From Candidatus Zixiibacteriota bacterium (GTDB lineage Bacteria; Zixibacteria; MSB-5A5; GN15; FEB-12): a stretch of DNA of 6,327 bases. Positions 4,738-6,327 of this stretch are shown here, piece after piece. A model generated the notes under the pieces. It was not told where the DNA came from, searched no databases, and saw only the letters and a list, made by a program, of their open reading frames with translations. Within the stretch, counting starts at the first letter, position 1. Every line of letters starts with the position of its first letter. Position numbers and translations under genes: made by a program. The stretch covers positions 1-6,327 of the forward strand of contig JAUVAR010000162.1 of the NCBI GenBank assembly GCA_030591625.1, given 5' to 3'.

Positions 4738-6327
4738 CTTTGCCTCCAAAAATGAATTCTCTTCTTTTCTTGAGTGCTTCAATTGCATTCTCTTTAATTT
4801 CCGGTCTTATACTTGAAGAAAGTTTTAAAAGAGCACGCTCACATCTATCCGATTTATTTTTCGAAAGAGCTTGAAATGCTGCCTGTCTTTGGAGACTGAT
4901 TGTTGCCGATCCTAAAAGATTCATTCGCTTGGCAAGTTTAACAAGAAATTCAACGGCCTGATCTCCACCAAGAACAGAGTATGCAATCAGGATTGCCTCT
5001 TGATCATCCGGTGCAACAGACGTAAACGAATCATCATTAAGTATTCTTGTAATTGCATCAAATGCTTCTGTTCCACGCCATTCAACTATTGTTTGAACAG
5101 ATTCCCTGCGCACTTCGGTGTCGGTATCACGTACACCATGTTCTAAGAGACTTAATGCCTCACTGTTTTTTGAATTTGACAACTGTTGAACAAGTGCAAG
5201 TCTGACTCTGCGGTCATTGTGTGAGAGAACGTTCTTTAGTTTCCCGAGTGCTTTTTCATCCCCAATCCTACAAAGAATCATAACCGAATTACGAACAACT
5301 TCCCAGCGTTTGTCGGAGAGTCCTTTTGCAACTATGTGCGGGTTTTCTTTTCCACAGGCAGCAAGATAATCAGAAAGAGCATCGTTGTGTTCAATATGTT
5401 CGAGTTCACCAATCAAATCGGTGAGACCAGCGAGAATTTCCCATCCAAAATTATCAAGATACCGTCTTAACTCACCCGAACTTACCTCTTTATGTTGATT
5501 GAGAGAATCACGCACGATTCGCAAGTTGTCACGACTGCCTGCCGTAATCAGACTATCCTTGAGACGTTCGGACCATAGTGGTCGTTCTTTGGCTATTTTA
5601 TCTTTAAGTAATTTAAAATATGAAAGAAGCTGTCCGGCATGAATGAACTTACCGTTTTCAACTAATTCTCTTTGTATTTTTTCTGCAATTGTAACAGTTT
5701 CATAGAAAGCGCTCATCTCTGATTCCTGGTGCAGGAGTTCTTTAACAAGCTCAACTGTTGATTCGAACATATCGAAGTATGTATCTTCGTTAGTAATTTC
5801 TTTGACTAATAATTCTTCTTCATTGGAAAGCTGAAGTTCATCGTTGAGAATAAGTGTAGTATCAATTTGTTGTTTCGCTGGTTTAAGATCCGCCAGACCC
5901 ATTGCTTCGGCCGCTTCTGTCGTTCCTTCGACACCGATGCTGTCTAAGATAGTTCCACCGGCTTCTTCTATGGTTATAGCCGATATCCGATGCGGTTGAT
6001 ATTCTTCGGGATTTAATTGTTCTGGTTGAGTCGATTTAGTTTGATCTGGAGATGGTGCTGCACTTGTGTTAAATATTGATTTGTATGTTTCGGCATCTCC
6101 GCCGATTAGTTCTATACCACCAACTCCTGTTCCACCGCTGGTACAAATTTCATCAACCTTGAACTCACCTTCATATTCTGAAAGCTCGATATCTTCTATT
6201 GTGATAAAGCCAACCCGTGAAAGGTTTGCTTCCCAGAGCATAGAAACAAGATCGCAATCTTTGCCCGGTCTGTTTACAAATTCTTTGATGACATCCAAGA
6301 ATTTGTAAATTTCTATAACATCGAGAC
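4730..6327 (-). CDS. HEAT-repeat protein, 5' end cut by window edge
   Basis: The frame is open to the right edge, giving 532 complete codons including the TGA at 4730-4732. The TTG at 6298 is not a convincing start: the frame continues upstream with sensible sequence (LDVIEIYKF) and no start codon, so the N-terminus lies outside. Numbering from the first complete codon, residues 1-60 carry 'DLVSMLWEANLSRVGFITIED', shown here only in part. Residues about 62-155 are a low-complexity Gly/Ser/Pro/Glu linker, and 160-290 are helical with many Glu and Lys. Residues about 327-520 are HEAT-type helical repeats, for example 'DKRWEVVRNSVMILCRIGD', 'DRRVRLALVQQLSNSK' and 'DTEVRRESVQTIVEW'. Such repeats make curved scaffolds for protein binding, and no catalytic motif is visible. 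No signal peptide is visible, so a cytoplasmic scaffold is likely. Its stop overlaps the start of the HD-GYP-like gene by 8 nt, implying coupled synthesis and perhaps a physical complex. The HEAT call is solid; the partner is inferred. Confidence 0.5.
   Translation of the reverse strand, partial: LDVIEIYKFLDVIKEFVNRPGKDCDLVSMLWEANLSRVGFITIEDIELSEYEGEFKVDEICTSGGTGVGGIELIGGDAETYKSIFNTSAAPSPDQTKSTQPEQLNPEEYQPHRISAITIEEAGGTILDSIGVEGTTEAAEAMGLADLKPAKQQIDTTLILNDELQLSNEEELLVKEITNEDTYFDMFESTVELVKELLHQESEMSAFYETVTIAEKIQRELVENGKFIHAGQLLSYFKLLKDKIAKERPLWSERLKDSLITAGSRDNLRIVRDSLNQHKEVSSGELRRYLDNFGWEILAGLTDLIGELEHIEHNDALSDYLAACGKENPHIVAKGLSDKRWEVVRNSVMILCRIGDEKALGKLKNVLSHNDRRVRLALVQQLSNSKNSEALSLLEHGVRDTDTEVRRESVQTIVEWRGTEAFDAITRILNDDSFTSVAPDDQEAILIAYSVLGGDQAVEFLVKLAKRMNLLGSATISLQRQAAFQALSKNKSDRCERALLKLSSSIRPEIKENAIEALKKRREFIFGGKDD
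4743..4747 (-). promoter_or_regulatory. Ribosome-binding site GGAGG deciding the HD-GYP-like start
   Basis: On the minus strand the sequence is TTTGGAGGCAAAGATG, a full GGAGG 5 nt before the ATG at 4737. It is the clearest Shine-Dalgarno in the window and lies inside the HEAT gene's last codons. It supports the 4737 start over the in-frame ATG at 4788, which has only a weak purine run (AAAGAGA) directly before it. Confidence 0.5.

Noticed and set aside
4738..4788. N-terminal extension of the HD-GYP-like protein starting at the ATG at 4788
   Set aside because: It would overlap the HEAT gene by 59 nt and has only a weak purine run directly upstream, whereas the ATG at 4737 has GGAGG at 5-nt spacing and a typical stop/start overlap.

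Overview
The window reads as an ordinary chromosomal stretch from a moderately AT-rich bacterium (rough impression of low-40s percent GC, not computed). Three proteins hint at lineage. A DUF5683-type secreted/membrane protein is common in the Fibrobacteres-Chlorobi-Bacteroidetes (FCB) group and its candidate phyla. The other two are a HEAT-repeat protein translationally coupled to an HD-GYP-like phosphohydrolase, and a DPPR-synthase-type UbiA prenyltransferase next to a DUF6599-type lipoprotein. An FCB-like lineage (for example Zixibacteria or a relative) is my best guess, at low confidence. I see no tRNA, rRNA, CRISPR, insertion sequence, phage or plasmid gene.

Layout, left to right. (1) A two-gene leftward unit runs from about 1561 to beyond the left edge: a nine-helix UbiA-family phosphoribosyl/prenyltransferase, then, after a 2-nt gap, a lipoprotein cut off by position 1. 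(2) A 117-nt divergent intergenic region (1562-1678) carries a perfect TATAAT box on the minus strand and a weaker TATAGT box on the plus strand. Each lies only 5-6 nt from the start codon it would serve, the geometry expected of leaderless transcripts. (3) A two-gene rightward unit (1679-3295) holds a divergent diacylglycerol-kinase-family lipid kinase followed after 3 nt by a DUF5683-like exported protein. (4) This unit meets, tail to tail with stop codons overlapping by 4 nt, a second leftward unit (3292 to beyond the right edge). That unit encodes a large HEAT-repeat protein, whose start lies outside the window, and an HD-GYP-like protein that begins inside the last codons of the HEAT gene behind a clear GGAGG ribosome-binding site.

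How the genes may work together. The left half has a lipid/envelope theme: an enzyme acting on polyprenyl phosphate, a lipid kinase homologue, a lipoprotein and a small exported protein. The right half looks like a signalling pair, with a HEAT scaffold and a metal-dependent HD hydrolase made in a coupled ratio. The HD protein keeps the metal ligands of HD-GYP c-di-GMP phosphodiesterases but has lost parts of the signature loop, and its N-terminal third is a domain I do not recognise. This pair is the strongest candidate here for an undescribed system, although similar HEAT/HD pairings probably exist elsewhere.
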